Positions 35,889-45,014 of a stretch of 64,000 nucleotides of DNA are shown one piece after another; within the stretch, counting starts at the first letter, position 1, and every line of letters begins with the position of its first letter. Made by a program: the position numbers and the translations under genes. The stretch lies in NCBI GenBank assembly GCA_947463785.1, contig CANHRG010000001.1, positions 310,001 through 374,000 on the forward strand. Reading direction: 5' to 3'. The notes beneath the pieces are model-generated. The model did no database searches. It was given only the letters and a program-made list of their open reading frames with translations, and had not been told where the DNA came from. This DNA comes from Sphingobacteriaceae bacterium. GTDB lineage: Bacteria; Bacteroidota; Bacteroidia; Sphingobacteriales; Sphingobacteriaceae.

Positions 35889-37133
35889 TTGAAAGTTGTC
35901 CATCTCAATACGTACGAAAATAATGGCGGTGCCGGGCGTGCCTGTGCCCGTTTGGTAGATGCCTTGCAGCAGCAGGGTGTTGAGGCTTCATCTTGGGTTA
36001 ACTATTCTTTTGAGCGAAAGCCTAAAGCGCAGAATTTTTCCAAGGGTTTTTTAGCAAAATATTTCACGGCTTTTCAAATTGTTGCGGAGCGCTTGTTGAC
36101 CAAATTATCCTTAAAGCCCGAGCAAACTCCATTTAGTATTCCGTATTTCGGCAGAGATATTACAACTCATCCGGCAGTAAAGGCGGCTGATATTTTACAC
36201 CTACACTGGATCAATCATGCTTTTATGCGTCCGCAGGATTTGGCTCAACTAAAAAAATTAAACAAGCCCATCGTATGGACATTTCACGACAGTAATGCAT
36301 TTACCGGAGGTTGCCATGTGCGTTACAGTTGTAAGCATTTTGAGCAAGAGTGCGGAAATTGCCCGCTTTTGAAAGCATCAGGGCCGAATGACCTTTCTCA
36401 TCGCATTTGGCAAGCTAAAGCCGAAGCCTATGCTGATTTAGAATTTAGTGTGATAGCTCCCAGTAATTGGATGGCGGAGTCGGTGAAGCAAAGCAAATTA
36501 CTCGGAAATCGAAAAATTCAGGTGGTGCCGAATACCTTAAATACAGAAACGTTTAAACCTATTGATAAGCTACAGGCCAGAAAACTATTAGGCTTACCTG
36601 CCGATCGATTTATCATGCTGAGTGGATTTATGCCCTCTAAAAATGATAAGCATAAGGGAACTCCGTATTTATTGGAAGCCTTGCAACAGCTGCCAGGCAA
36701 AGAGCAGGTTGAATTACTCATTTTTGGAAACCGAGACGCAGAAAATCTTCCAGCTTTTCCTATTCAGGCTACCTTTTTGGGAACTATATCTGAGGATGAA
36801 CGACTAGCCTTGGCTTATAGCGCTGCCGATGTGTTCATTAGCCCTTCACTTGAGGATAATTTACCCAATACGGTTTTAGAAAGCTTGGCTTGCGGCACCC
36901 CGGTGGTTGCATTTACCACGGGTGGAATTCCAGACATGGTGAAACACCAGCACAACGGTTATTTGGCCGAATACCAATCGGCAGCTGATTTGGCAGTAGG
37001 TATTCAATGGGTCATGCAGCATCCCGATAGAGAAAATTTGACTTTGAATGCCAGAAAAACAGTAGAAACTCGGTTTTCTGAAGCAGTGATTGCCCAAAAA
37101 CATATTGAATTGTATCAATCTTTAATGAACTAA
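35889..37133 (+). CDS. Glycosyltransferase family 4 protein
   Basis: 414 residues, GT-B fold. The N terminus MKVVHLNTYENNGGAGRACARL is a typical family start, so the TTG at 35889 is the start codon. In the N-terminal half are DILHLHWINHAF and VWTFHDSNAFTGGCHVRYSC with a small Cys cluster (CKHFEQECGNCPLL). The C-terminal donor-binding half has VFISPSLEDNLPNTVLESLACGTPVVAF, with an acidic-x7-Glu motif. It resembles WcaC/WcaL-type enzymes. The next gene follows after one base. Confidence 0.9.
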   Translation: MKVVHLNTYENNGGAGRACARLVDALQQQGVEASSWVNYSFERKPKAQNFSKGFLAKYFTAFQIVAERLLTKLSLKPEQTPFSIPYFGRDITTHPAVKAADILHLHWINHAFMRPQDLAQLKKLNKPIVWTFHDSNAFTGGCHVRYSCKHFEQECGNCPLLKASGPNDLSHRIWQAKAEAYADLEFSVIAPSNWMAESVKQSKLLGNRKIQVVPNTLNTETFKPIDKLQARKLLGLPADRFIMLSGFMPSKNDKHKGTPYLLEALQQLPGKEQVELLIFGNRDAENLPAFPIQATFLGTISEDERLALAYSAADVFISPSLEDNLPNTVLESLACGTPVVAFTTGGIPDMVKHQHNGYLAEYQSAADLAVGIQWVMQHPDRENLTLNARKTVETRFSEAVIAQKHIELYQSLMN

Positions 37134-37134
37134 G

Positions 37135-37887
37135 ATGTTTCAGCCGAAATTAAGTGTCATTACCATCGTCTATAATAATGTTCGGGATATCGAGCGGACT
37201 TTACTTTCGGTTGTTAATCAGACTTATCCGAATATCGAATACATCGTGGTGGATGGTGCCTCTACAGATGGCACACTGAAACTACTGAAGAAGTATGAAT
37301 CTAAGTTATCTAAACTGATAACCGAAAAAGACCAGGGGATTTACGATGCGATGAATAAGAGTCTGGCTTTGGCTACTGGAGATTATGTATTGTTCATGAA
37401 TTCGGGAGATGAAATTTACGCTCCAGATACGGTCGAAAGGATATTTGCAACGGAACCCGATTCAGATATTTATTATGGGGAAACGGAAATGTTTGATGAG
37501 CACTGGCAAAGTCTGGGTCGCCGCAGGCATCAGGCTCCAGAACACTTTACTTGGAAAAGTTTTCGTTTTGGCATGTCGGTGAGCCATCAGGCCATTTACA
37601 TTAAACGAAGTTTAACTGAGCCTTACGATTTACAGTACCAGCTGAGTTCAGATATTGATTGGGTAATTAAATGTGGCAAAAAAGCCAAAAAAATTACGAA
37701 TGTGGAGGCTTATGTGGCTAAATATTTAGTGGGTGGCATGTCTAAGAAAAGACATCGGCAGAGTTTAAAAGAACGTTTCCAGATTTTAAGCAAACATTAT
37801 GGCCTTGTGCCTAATTTGGTGAACCATCTAATCATCGCGGCTAAGCTTGCGTTCTATTACCTAAAAACCGGTAGAACCAACGATTAA
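37135..37887 (+). CDS. Glycosyltransferase family 2 protein
   Basis: 250 residues, GT-A fold. The N-terminal motif SVITIVYNNVRDIERTLLSV, the nucleotide-binding VDGASTDGT, and the GDYVLFMNSGDEIY segment are clear. It resembles WcaE-type colanic acid transferases. It is coupled to the upstream GT4 gene and ends the cluster, three bases before the convergent lipoprotein gene; no terminator is seen between them. Confidence 0.92.
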   Translation: MFQPKLSVITIVYNNVRDIERTLLSVVNQTYPNIEYIVVDGASTDGTLKLLKKYESKLSKLITEKDQGIYDAMNKSLALATGDYVLFMNSGDEIYAPDTVERIFATEPDSDIYYGETEMFDEHWQSLGRRRHQAPEHFTWKSFRFGMSVSHQAIYIKRSLTEPYDLQYQLSSDIDWVIKCGKKAKKITNVEAYVAKYLVGGMSKKRHRQSLKERFQILSKHYGLVPNLVNHLIIAAKLAFYYLKTGRTND

Positions 37888-37890
37888 CAG

Positions 37891-39198
37891 CTACTCCAAG
37901 GTTTGGTAGAATTTCCCACCCTTATTGTTCCACCAAATTTTCCGCCCCTTATTGCCATTTAAATCTCCAAATAAACCGTCACCAACTACATCAAAATCTC
38001 CATCCTTATCGTAGTCAAACAAGTGAATCCACTTAATCCAGGCATTGGTGCCTGTGCCACTTGCAATATCAAAATAACTGGCAGTTACATCAATGAATGC
38101 ATTTTTGTTATTCAGAAAAAGACGCAAGCCATAGCCGTTGTACCCTGATTTATTGCTCATGGTGAGTATGTCGGTTTGTCCATCCTTATTGAAATCAAAG
38201 AAGGCAATATCCATTACTTCTAAATCGAATTCAAGAGGTAGGGAGATAGCATTATTTCTGTTGTACTCTCCATTTTCTTGGGGGATGAGTAGCAACTTGT
38301 TTACACCTCCTAAGAGTAGGTCTAATTTTCCATCTTTAGTTATATCAAACAGCTCAACCGTGTAGTAATTATTGTTCCCGCCACTAAAATTCTTAAAAAT
38401 CTGATTGGATAATACCAATTGTTTGTTGCCCTGGTTTATATAAGCCGTTGGGTGTACTGGTATAACCATACTACCTCCCGAATAAGCTACAATATCAATT
38501 AAGCCATCGTTATTGATGTCTCCTGTTGCGCCACCATGAAAATAGCCGATATCTTGTTTAAGGTATTGATAGCTTCTCTCCTTCACATAAAAAATTCCAA
38601 TGGCATCTCCAGGAAAAGGAGGACCATCGTACCCGGATGAAAAAAGAACCAATTCGGGTATTTTATCGTTATTCAGATCGGTTACCACATTTTTTCTTAC
38701 CTGAACTAGACCTATTTGGAGGTCGTAGGTTTTGGGATCTTTCTCATATTCAGAAAACAAATGCAATCCGGGAGCATTGGTTGGCCAGGGGTTTTTCCAG
38801 TAATAAGCCCATAGATCTTTTAGCCCGTCACCGGTTAAATCGGTATAGATATACGTACCCAAATCGTTCCAGTAGTATGATTTAGATGAGGAGAAGGTAT
38901 TGCTTACCGAAATATTGTAGGGCATTAGTTCGCCCGTGGGTTTGAGTTCAAAACCCCAGTATAAGGAGGCGTTAACCTGAAAAATCCGATCGAAAGACTT
39001 ATTGGTAGTAAACCAAGAGGTAGTTTTGTTAATAGCAGAAACCGAGTCAAGTTGGTTGTTCGTAAAAATCGGACTAATACTATCCTTTACGGTTTGTTTT
39101 ACTTCAGCTCCTATACTGGGCCCATAGGTTGCTTTATTCTCTTTCTTGCAGGAAAGCAGTACTGCAAAGGCTATCGCTATGAGCAGAATTTTTTGCAT
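37891..39198 (-). CDS. FG-GAP/VCBS-like repeat lipoprotein
   Basis: 435 residues. Lipobox AVLLSC (Cys17). It then shows at least six calcium-loop repeats of the DxDxDG class: starting at Asp120 (TDLTGDGLKDL), Asp174 (TDLNNDKIPEL), Asp227 (GDINNDGLIDI), Asp285 (FDITKDGKLDL), Asp335 (FDFNKDGQTDI) and Asp395 (FDYDKDGDFDV). This predicts a beta-propeller on the cell surface or periplasmic face. The ligand is unknown. It lies 22 bases downstream of the YfhO gene on the same strand and may be co-transcribed. Confidence 0.8.
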   Translation of the reverse strand: MQKILLIAIAFAVLLSCKKENKATYGPSIGAEVKQTVKDSISPIFTNNQLDSVSAINKTTSWFTTNKSFDRIFQVNASLYWGFELKPTGELMPYNISVSNTFSSSKSYYWNDLGTYIYTDLTGDGLKDLWAYYWKNPWPTNAPGLHLFSEYEKDPKTYDLQIGLVQVRKNVVTDLNNDKIPELVLFSSGYDGPPFPGDAIGIFYVKERSYQYLKQDIGYFHGGATGDINNDGLIDIVAYSGGSMVIPVHPTAYINQGNKQLVLSNQIFKNFSGGNNNYYTVELFDITKDGKLDLLLGGVNKLLLIPQENGEYNRNNAISLPLEFDLEVMDIAFFDFNKDGQTDILTMSNKSGYNGYGLRLFLNNKNAFIDVTASYFDIASGTGTNAWIKWIHLFDYDKDGDFDVVGDGLFGDLNGNKGRKIWWNNKGGKFYQTLE

Positions 39199-39220
39199 TG
39201 CAGAACTGCTTTAAAAGCAA

Positions 39221-41677
39221 CTACGCTTCTTGCTTGCGTTCTCTGTACACCGCAAAACCCAATCCGGCTACCAATAAAATAGACGCTAAGAGCGAAATTT
39301 TCTCACCAGTGTAATACGATGCCGGTTCAAATTTAAATTCCAGTTTGTGGTTACCGCCAGGTAGCGTAGCTGCCCGTAAAATATAGTTGGCTCTAAAATG
39401 TGGAATTTCTTCACCATCAACAAACGCTTTCCAGCCTTTATCGTACCATATTTCAGAGAATACGGCAACCATATCTTTTCCGGTAGAGTATTCGTAAGTA
39501 AGGTGGTCAGGGCGATAATTGGTTAGCTTGATGGTTCCGTTTGGATCAAATCCTACTTTTTTTGCATCGATCAGCGATTTGAACTCATTTCCAACGAAAG
39601 CCTCAATCCTTGGATCGAAGCTACTGATGGCTGTCATCTCTTCATCTGCATCTTTCACAAAAGTAACTTTAGGTACGAACCAAACATTGCCACAAGCAGA
39701 TGCTCTCGCTTGCATTTTTTGCGATTGCGTTTGTGGATCGTTTAGAATCACGTATTTGGTATTCAACATGTCCAATACATCTTCATTGATGGCGTTGTTG
39801 AACTGTTTGTCTAAAACTTCCTGAAAACGCTTCAGTTTTGCTGCGTGGTAACCGCCCACGGTTTTATGGAAATTAGATGCGGTAGCGCTAGAGAATGTAG
39901 GGATGGTTAAATCCAATACCCGGTAATCTGGGCTGGTATCTTTTAAAATGAATTGATCTACTTCACGGGCTTGAAATTGTTGTGTTAAAGCAGATTCTTC
40001 TACGAAATTGTCGTTATTCAAATACCGGCGATCAACACTCCAAAGGTCAACAAGAATCGCGGCAGCAAATAAGATAGAAGCCAAAGTGCTGTTGATTTTA
40101 TTTTTCAATAGCCCCCAAACTAATCCGGCTCCAATCAATACAAAAATTAGCGATCGGAAGGCATCGGTACGAGCTAAACTGATGCGGTCGTTCACCAGAC
40201 TTTGTGCAATGGCTTCGGCAAAGTTGCGGTCGCCACCGGTTACCTGAGCCAATTGATCAATTAAACCGGCATGGGTACTGGTTTTGAAACTGAAAAACAA
40301 ACTTGGAACAGCAATCAGCAAGATCAGTATGCCGGCAGTAAAGTAAAGTGCATATTGGAATTTTTTGAAAAGCTCTTTTTTGTCGCTTGTACCCTCTGTA
40401 ATTTCTTTAACAGTCAGGATGGCTAAAACCGGGAATAAGAAACCAGCAATAACCAAAATGGATTCTACCGCACGGAACTTATTGTACATTGGGAAATAAT
40501 CAAAGAACAAGTTGGAAACTAGCGGCCAGTTTTTGCCGAAAGATAACAGCAGGCTCAGCAGTGTAGCGGATAGGATCCACCATTTGAATCGTCCTTTTAC
40601 CACAAATAAGCCCAACACAAATAAGAAAAATACTATTGCTCCAAAATAGAACGGACCGGATGTAAAAGGCTTTTCGCCCCAGTAAGTAGGCAATTGTTGC
40701 GCAAAACTTACCGCTTGGTCTGTTGGTACACCTTTTTGAGAAAGCGTTTTAGCCACTTCAGAATTTTCATCCAAAAGGGTTGAGCCGCCTCCTCCGTAAA
40801 AATTAGGAATCAAAAAGGTCAGATTTTCTGCCACACCCTGGCTCCATTGGTAGGCGTATTCTTTATCCAAACCATTAGTTGGTTGAGCCTTGCTGTAGGT
40901 TAAATTTGATTTTCCACGAATAGATTCCTGGCCATATTCGTAGGTAGTCCACAGCATACTGGCATTTACTGCAACCGCAATAATTAAGGCTCCTGCTAAG
41001 AATTTAGCGGGTTGAAGCAGGGCTTTCAGGCTTCCATTTTTAAAAGCATGATAAATTTCTATACCGATGAAGATCAATAAGGCGATGAACAGGTAATACG
41101 TCATCTGGATGTGATTCGAGCGGATTTCGAGTGCCAAAGCCAGGGCCGTTAAGGCTGAACCCATCCAGTATTTACCACGAAGTGTAAGTAAAATACCTGC
41201 CAGTATAGGGGCAAAGAAGGCAATAGCCAAGGCTTTGTTGCTGTGGCCTGCTTCAATAATGATAAAATTATACGACGAAAAGGCAAATGCGATGGCGCCC
41301 GCAGCAGCCAGCCAAGGGTTCACTCTAAGTACGCAGAAAAGCAGGTAAGCGCCCAATAAATACAACAAAACGGTGTCTATTGGATTTGGGAATATGGTTT
41401 TAAAGAAAGAGATGATGTACGTAGTGACGTTTAATGGGTACTGTACCCAAATTTGATACGCCGGCATTCCTCCAAACATGGAATTGGTCCATAGGGGACC
41501 TTTACCATCAACTGCTTTGTAGTCCATGATCTCTTTTTGCATCGCTTTCGCTTGCAAAACATCATTCTGAAATAGGCCTTTACCTTGTAAAGCCGGACTA
41601 AAATAAACCAGACAAAGGGTGATGAAAATCCCGATGATAATGAGGTGGGTAGCGTTACGCTGAAACCAATTGTTCAT
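39221..41677 (-). CDS. YfhO-family polytopic membrane protein
   Basis: 818 residues. About 12 membrane segments in the first two thirds are followed by a soluble C-terminal region and one last helix near the end. The N-terminal loop GKGLFQNDVLQAKAMQKEI and TNSMFGGMPAYQIW carry the acidic residue expected of GT-C glycosyltransferases, and NFYGGGGSTLLDE is typical of the family in Bacteroidota. YfhO of Bacillus glycosylates teichoic acid; the role here is likely transfer of a sugar from a lipid carrier, by analogy only. Confidence 0.82.
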   Translation of the reverse strand: MNNWFQRNATHLIIIGIFITLCLVYFSPALQGKGLFQNDVLQAKAMQKEIMDYKAVDGKGPLWTNSMFGGMPAYQIWVQYPLNVTTYIISFFKTIFPNPIDTVLLYLLGAYLLFCVLRVNPWLAAAGAIAFAFSSYNFIIIEAGHSNKALAIAFFAPILAGILLTLRGKYWMGSALTALALALEIRSNHIQMTYYLFIALLIFIGIEIYHAFKNGSLKALLQPAKFLAGALIIAVAVNASMLWTTYEYGQESIRGKSNLTYSKAQPTNGLDKEYAYQWSQGVAENLTFLIPNFYGGGGSTLLDENSEVAKTLSQKGVPTDQAVSFAQQLPTYWGEKPFTSGPFYFGAIVFFLFVLGLFVVKGRFKWWILSATLLSLLLSFGKNWPLVSNLFFDYFPMYNKFRAVESILVIAGFLFPVLAILTVKEITEGTSDKKELFKKFQYALYFTAGILILLIAVPSLFFSFKTSTHAGLIDQLAQVTGGDRNFAEAIAQSLVNDRISLARTDAFRSLIFVLIGAGLVWGLLKNKINSTLASILFAAAILVDLWSVDRRYLNNDNFVEESALTQQFQAREVDQFILKDTSPDYRVLDLTIPTFSSATASNFHKTVGGYHAAKLKRFQEVLDKQFNNAINEDVLDMLNTKYVILNDPQTQSQKMQARASACGNVWFVPKVTFVKDADEEMTAISSFDPRIEAFVGNEFKSLIDAKKVGFDPNGTIKLTNYRPDHLTYEYSTGKDMVAVFSEIWYDKGWKAFVDGEEIPHFRANYILRAATLPGGNHKLEFKFEPASYYTGEKISLLASILLVAGLGFAVYRERKQEA

Positions 41678-41698
41678 GCTTTTCTATTTAATGAATTT

Positions 41699-41706
41699 CA
41701 AAAATA
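41699..41706 (-). promoter_or_regulatory. TAnnTTTG -7 box of the YfhO gene
   Basis: TATTTTTG on the minus strand, 21 bases before the ATG at 41677. Confidence 0.5.
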
Positions 41707-41741
41707 GAAAAAAGCGTCAATTACACTTGGTTAAAAGAAGA

Positions 41742-41993
41742 TTATTTGATCTCTTCGAAATCTACAAATTCACCTGCAGCATCTGCTTTCCCTTTTTTTC
41801 GTTTCGGCGGCATGTGGTCAATGTGTATGCTACCTTCTTGGCGGTTTTGATTTGGCTGGCTGTAGGCTTGCTGCGCCTGTTGCTGGGCTTTTTTGATGAG
41901 GCGTTTAAAAAGTACAGGGAGTAATAATTGGACCAGAATTCGGAGAGCCCAAACTACCAGAAAGAAGTAAAATATGAATTTTAAAAGTCCCAT
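41742..41993 (-). CDS. DUF4834-family small membrane protein
   Basis: 83 residues. One N-terminal membrane helix (about 4-30, IFYFFLVVWALRILVQLLLPVLF) is followed by a Gln/Ala-rich segment and a basic-then-acidic tail ending DFEEIK. This matches the small DUF4834 proteins of Bacteroidota. Function is unknown. It has its own promoter box at 42011 and lies downstream of ywbE. Confidence 0.8.
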   Translation of the reverse strand: MGLLKFIFYFFLVVWALRILVQLLLPVLFKRLIKKAQQQAQQAYSQPNQNRQEGSIHIDHMPPKRKKGKADAAGEFVDFEEIK

Positions 41994-42010
41994 GCTTGGA
42001 ATACGTGTTA

Positions 42011-42018
42011 CAAATTTA
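42011..42018 (-). promoter_or_regulatory. TAnnTTTG -7 box of the DUF4834 gene
   Basis: TAAATTTG on the minus strand, 17 bases before the ATG at 41993, in the short gap after ywbE. Confidence 0.5.
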
Positions 42019-42050
42019 GACGTTTTTTTGGCTAGGATGTTTCAATTCCG

Positions 42051-42254
42051 TTAAAAATCGTCCTCAATGATCTCAATTACCCTTCCAATTTGTCCATCCT
42101 CCAAACGTACTTTTATGCCTCTGGAGTGGAAAGCGGCACTGGTGAGCAGATCTTTAACTACGCCCCGGGTGCGGCGACCACTGCGTTGATCTTTCTTTAG
42201 GATAATGTCTACCACCGCTCCTGGATAAACGTCTTTTCGGTTCTGTCCGCTCAT
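42051..42254 (-). CDS. ywbE: YwbE-family protein
   Basis: 67 residues, nearly the whole length being the YwbE (DUF2196) domain: GQNRKDVYPGAVVDIILKKD, QRSGRRTRGVVKDLLT and GIKVRLEDGQIGRVIEI. It resembles a small beta-barrel of the KOW/SH3 type. Function is unknown. It starts one base after the uvrB stop and is thus co-transcribed with uvrB. Confidence 0.88.
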   Translation of the reverse strand: MSGQNRKDVYPGAVVDIILKKDQRSGRRTRGVVKDLLTSAAFHSRGIKVRLEDGQIGRVIEIIEDDF

Positions 42255-42255
42255 C

Positions 42256-44286
42256 TTAAACCTCTTTCTCTTTTAACATATTTTCCAGGGCAAACATTTC
42301 ATCCCGAAGTTTAGCTGCCAGTAAGAAATCCAGCTCTTTGGCGGCGGCGTTCATCTCTTTTTTTGTTTTATCAATGGCTTTTTGCAGTTCAGCTTTGCTC
42401 ATGTATTGCACAATCGGGTCGGCCGCAATGCTTGCACCAAAATCTTTTTCGATATAAGCCTTCGGCACGCCACCTTTGAAATCAAGCACTGAGGTTTGTT
42501 CCAAAATGGCTTCTCTAGATTTACCCACCGTTTTTGGGGTAATTCCGTGTTCCAGATTGTAGGCAATCTGTTTATCCCGGCGACGATTGGTTTCATCAAT
42601 GGTGATGCGCATGCTTTTGGTAATGGTATCGGCATACATGATTACCCGACCGCGATCGTTACGTGCAGCCCGGCCTATGGTTTGTATGAGTGATCGTTCA
42701 GAACGTAAAAAACCTTCTTTATCGGCATCTAAAATGGCTACCAATGAAACTTCGGGTAAATCCAAACCTTCACGCAATAAATTGATCCCGACCAAAACAT
42801 CAAACTCACCCAAACGTAAACCTCTTAAAATCTCTACACGATCCAAGGTTTTTACCTCAGAGTGGATATACCGCACTTTGATGCCGATTTTTGTCATGTA
42901 TTTGGTAAGCTCCTCGGCCATGCGTTTGGTTAAGGTAGTTACCAAAACCCGGTCGCCCATTTTTACGGTTTTGTCTACCTCGTCCAATAAATCGTCCACT
43001 TGGTTAATTACCGGTCTGATTTCAATAGTAGGGTCAATTAAACCCGTCGGACGAATTACTTGTTCAACCACTACACCTTCCGATTTTTCAAGTTCGTAAT
43101 CTCCCGGGGTGGCACTCACGTAAATGGTTTGAGGAGCCAGACTTTCAAATTCGTTAAAATTAAGCGGTCGGTTATCCAAAGCTGCCGGTAGTCGGAAGCC
43201 GTATTCTACCAGTGAGAGTTTACGGGAGCGGTCTCCACCATACATGGCTCTAATTTGTGGAACCGTAACATGGCTTTCATCAATAACCATTAGGTAATCG
43301 TCAGGAAAATAATCCAACAAACAGAAGGGGCGCATACCGGGCTTCCGGCCATCAAAAAAGCGTGAATAGTTTTCAATACCGCTGCAATAACCCAATTCAC
43401 GCATCATTTCTAAATCGTAGTTTACCCGCTCTTCCAAACGTTTGGCTTCTAAATGCCGCCCATCGCCAATCAATTGAGCCTTGCGTACCTCCATTTCTTC
43501 ACCAATTTCCCACATAATTTGAGTCATTCGGTCTTTGGGTGTTACGAATAAATTGGCCGGGAATACGACCATATGCGTCATCTTTTCCAAGGTTTTTCCC
43601 GAAACCGGATCGATGCTACTCAGCTCCTCAATATCGTCTCCAAAAAAAGAAACCCGGTAAGCGAAATCCAGGTAAGCCGGATAAATATCTACGGTATCGC
43701 CTTTTACGCGGAATGTTCCTCGTTGAAAATCTCCGGTGGTCCGGGAATATAAAATCTCCACCAATCGGTGTAAGAAGGCATTTCGGCTAATGGTGGTGCC
43801 TACGGCAAAGCGGAAAATGGAATTTGAAAAATCTTCCGGATTACCCATACCGTAAATACAGGAAACGGAGGAAACCACAATCAAATCTCGCCGGCCCGAC
43901 ATGAGCGCCGAAGTGGTTCTGAGTCGAAGTTTTTCAATCTCTTCATTAATCGAAAGATCTTTTTCGATGTAGGTATTGCTGGTCGCGATATAGGCTTCTG
44001 GCTGGTAATAATCGTAATAGGAAACAAAATAATTGACGGCATTTTCCGGAAAAAACTGCTTGAACTCACCATAAAGCTGAGCGGCCAGCGTTTTATTATG
44101 ACTCAAAATCAACGTAGGTTTTTGAGTTTGCTGAATGACATTGGCAATGGTAAATGTTTTTCCTGATCCTGTAACCCCCAGCAAGGTTTGGTAATGCTCT
44201 TGATTATGCACCCCGTCCACCAATTGTTGAATGGCTTGTGGCTGGTCGCCGGTAGGTACATATTCTGAACTGAGCTTAAATTCCAT
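42256..44286 (-). CDS. uvrB: UvrABC system protein B
   Basis: 676 residues from the ATG at 44286. DNA-damage recognition helicase of nucleotide excision repair. Walker A GVTGSGKTFT, the beta-hairpin YYDYYQPEAYI, the DEAD-type motif MVIDESHVT, motif V/VI region GLDLPEVSLVAILDADKEGF and QTIGRAARN, and the C-terminal UVR domain (AAKELDFLLAAKLRDEMFAL) that binds UvrC. The frame extends 14 codons upstream to 44328, but the ATG at 44286 starts at the family position (MEFKLSSEYVPTGDQ). Divergent from upp; uvrA and uvrC are not in the window. Confidence 0.97.
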   Translation of the reverse strand: MEFKLSSEYVPTGDQPQAIQQLVDGVHNQEHYQTLLGVTGSGKTFTIANVIQQTQKPTLILSHNKTLAAQLYGEFKQFFPENAVNYFVSYYDYYQPEAYIATSNTYIEKDLSINEEIEKLRLRTTSALMSGRRDLIVVSSVSCIYGMGNPEDFSNSIFRFAVGTTISRNAFLHRLVEILYSRTTGDFQRGTFRVKGDTVDIYPAYLDFAYRVSFFGDDIEELSSIDPVSGKTLEKMTHMVVFPANLFVTPKDRMTQIMWEIGEEMEVRKAQLIGDGRHLEAKRLEERVNYDLEMMRELGYCSGIENYSRFFDGRKPGMRPFCLLDYFPDDYLMVIDESHVTVPQIRAMYGGDRSRKLSLVEYGFRLPAALDNRPLNFNEFESLAPQTIYVSATPGDYELEKSEGVVVEQVIRPTGLIDPTIEIRPVINQVDDLLDEVDKTVKMGDRVLVTTLTKRMAEELTKYMTKIGIKVRYIHSEVKTLDRVEILRGLRLGEFDVLVGINLLREGLDLPEVSLVAILDADKEGFLRSERSLIQTIGRAARNDRGRVIMYADTITKSMRITIDETNRRRDKQIAYNLEHGITPKTVGKSREAILEQTSVLDFKGGVPKAYIEKDFGASIAADPIVQYMSKAELQKAIDKTKKEMNAAAKELDFLLAAKLRDEMFALENMLKEKEV

Positions 44287-44347
44287 GGTGGCATAAAGAT
44301 ACGATCTGAAAAGACAGATTAAATCCAATAAAATTGTAAATTTAGCT

Positions 44348-44992
44348 ATGCCCTTTATTTTAGCTCAAACGCCTTCTTTAGGCAATCATTTTTTGGCCGA
44401 ATTGCGTAATGTAGACGTACAGCAAGACCGCATGCGATTTCGTAAAAACCTACAACGATTAGGCGAAATTTTCGCTTACGAAATTAGTAAGACATTCAGC
44501 TATCGCGATAGCGAAATTGATACACCATTGGGCACTGCTGAAACTCTTTTAATGAACGAACAACCGGTTTTAGCTACAATTTTGAGAGCCGGACTCCCGC
44601 TCCATGAAGGAATGCTCAATTTTTTTGATCAGGCAGATTCGGCATTTATTGGGGCCTTTCGGAAGACGCACAAAACCGGAAAATTTACCATCGAACTGAA
44701 GTATTTTACTTCCCCGAGTTTAGATAATCGGATCTTAATTTTAGCCGACCCCATGTTAGCCACCGGTCAGAGTATTGTGTTGGCGTGTAAAGAATTGTTG
44801 GCGCACTATAAAATTAAGGAGCTTCATATTGTTTCTGTTATTGCTAGTAAAGAAGGCTTGGCCCATGTTCAGGCCCATCTACCACAAGCTAAACTTTGGA
44901 TAGGTGATGTAGACGAGGAGCTTACTTCAAAATCGTACATTGTTCCTGGACTCGGTGATGCCGGCGATTTGGCCTTTGGAGAAAAGGTTTAA
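44348..44992 (+). CDS. upp: Uracil phosphoribosyltransferase
   Basis: 214 residues. Converts uracil and PRPP to UMP in pyrimidine salvage. The PRPP-binding loop is ILADPMLATGQSIVLA, with AGLPLHEGMLNFF before it and the uracil-binding C-terminal GDAGDLAFGEK. A nucleotide phosphatase gene follows after 22 bases, a fitting neighbour for pyrimidine metabolism. Confidence 0.95.
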   Translation: MPFILAQTPSLGNHFLAELRNVDVQQDRMRFRKNLQRLGEIFAYEISKTFSYRDSEIDTPLGTAETLLMNEQPVLATILRAGLPLHEGMLNFFDQADSAFIGAFRKTHKTGKFTIELKYFTSPSLDNRILILADPMLATGQSIVLACKELLAHYKIKELHIVSVIASKEGLAHVQAHLPQAKLWIGDVDEELTSKSYIVPGLGDAGDLAFGEKV

Positions 44993-45014
44993 TTGTGCAG
45001 CTTTGCATCAGCAG

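Noticed and set aside
42587..43099. 170-codon plus-strand ORF opposite uvrB
   Set aside because: The uvrB frame is unmistakable here, and the plus-strand product is low-complexity Ser/Thr/Lys-rich without a domain. It is a frame shadow.
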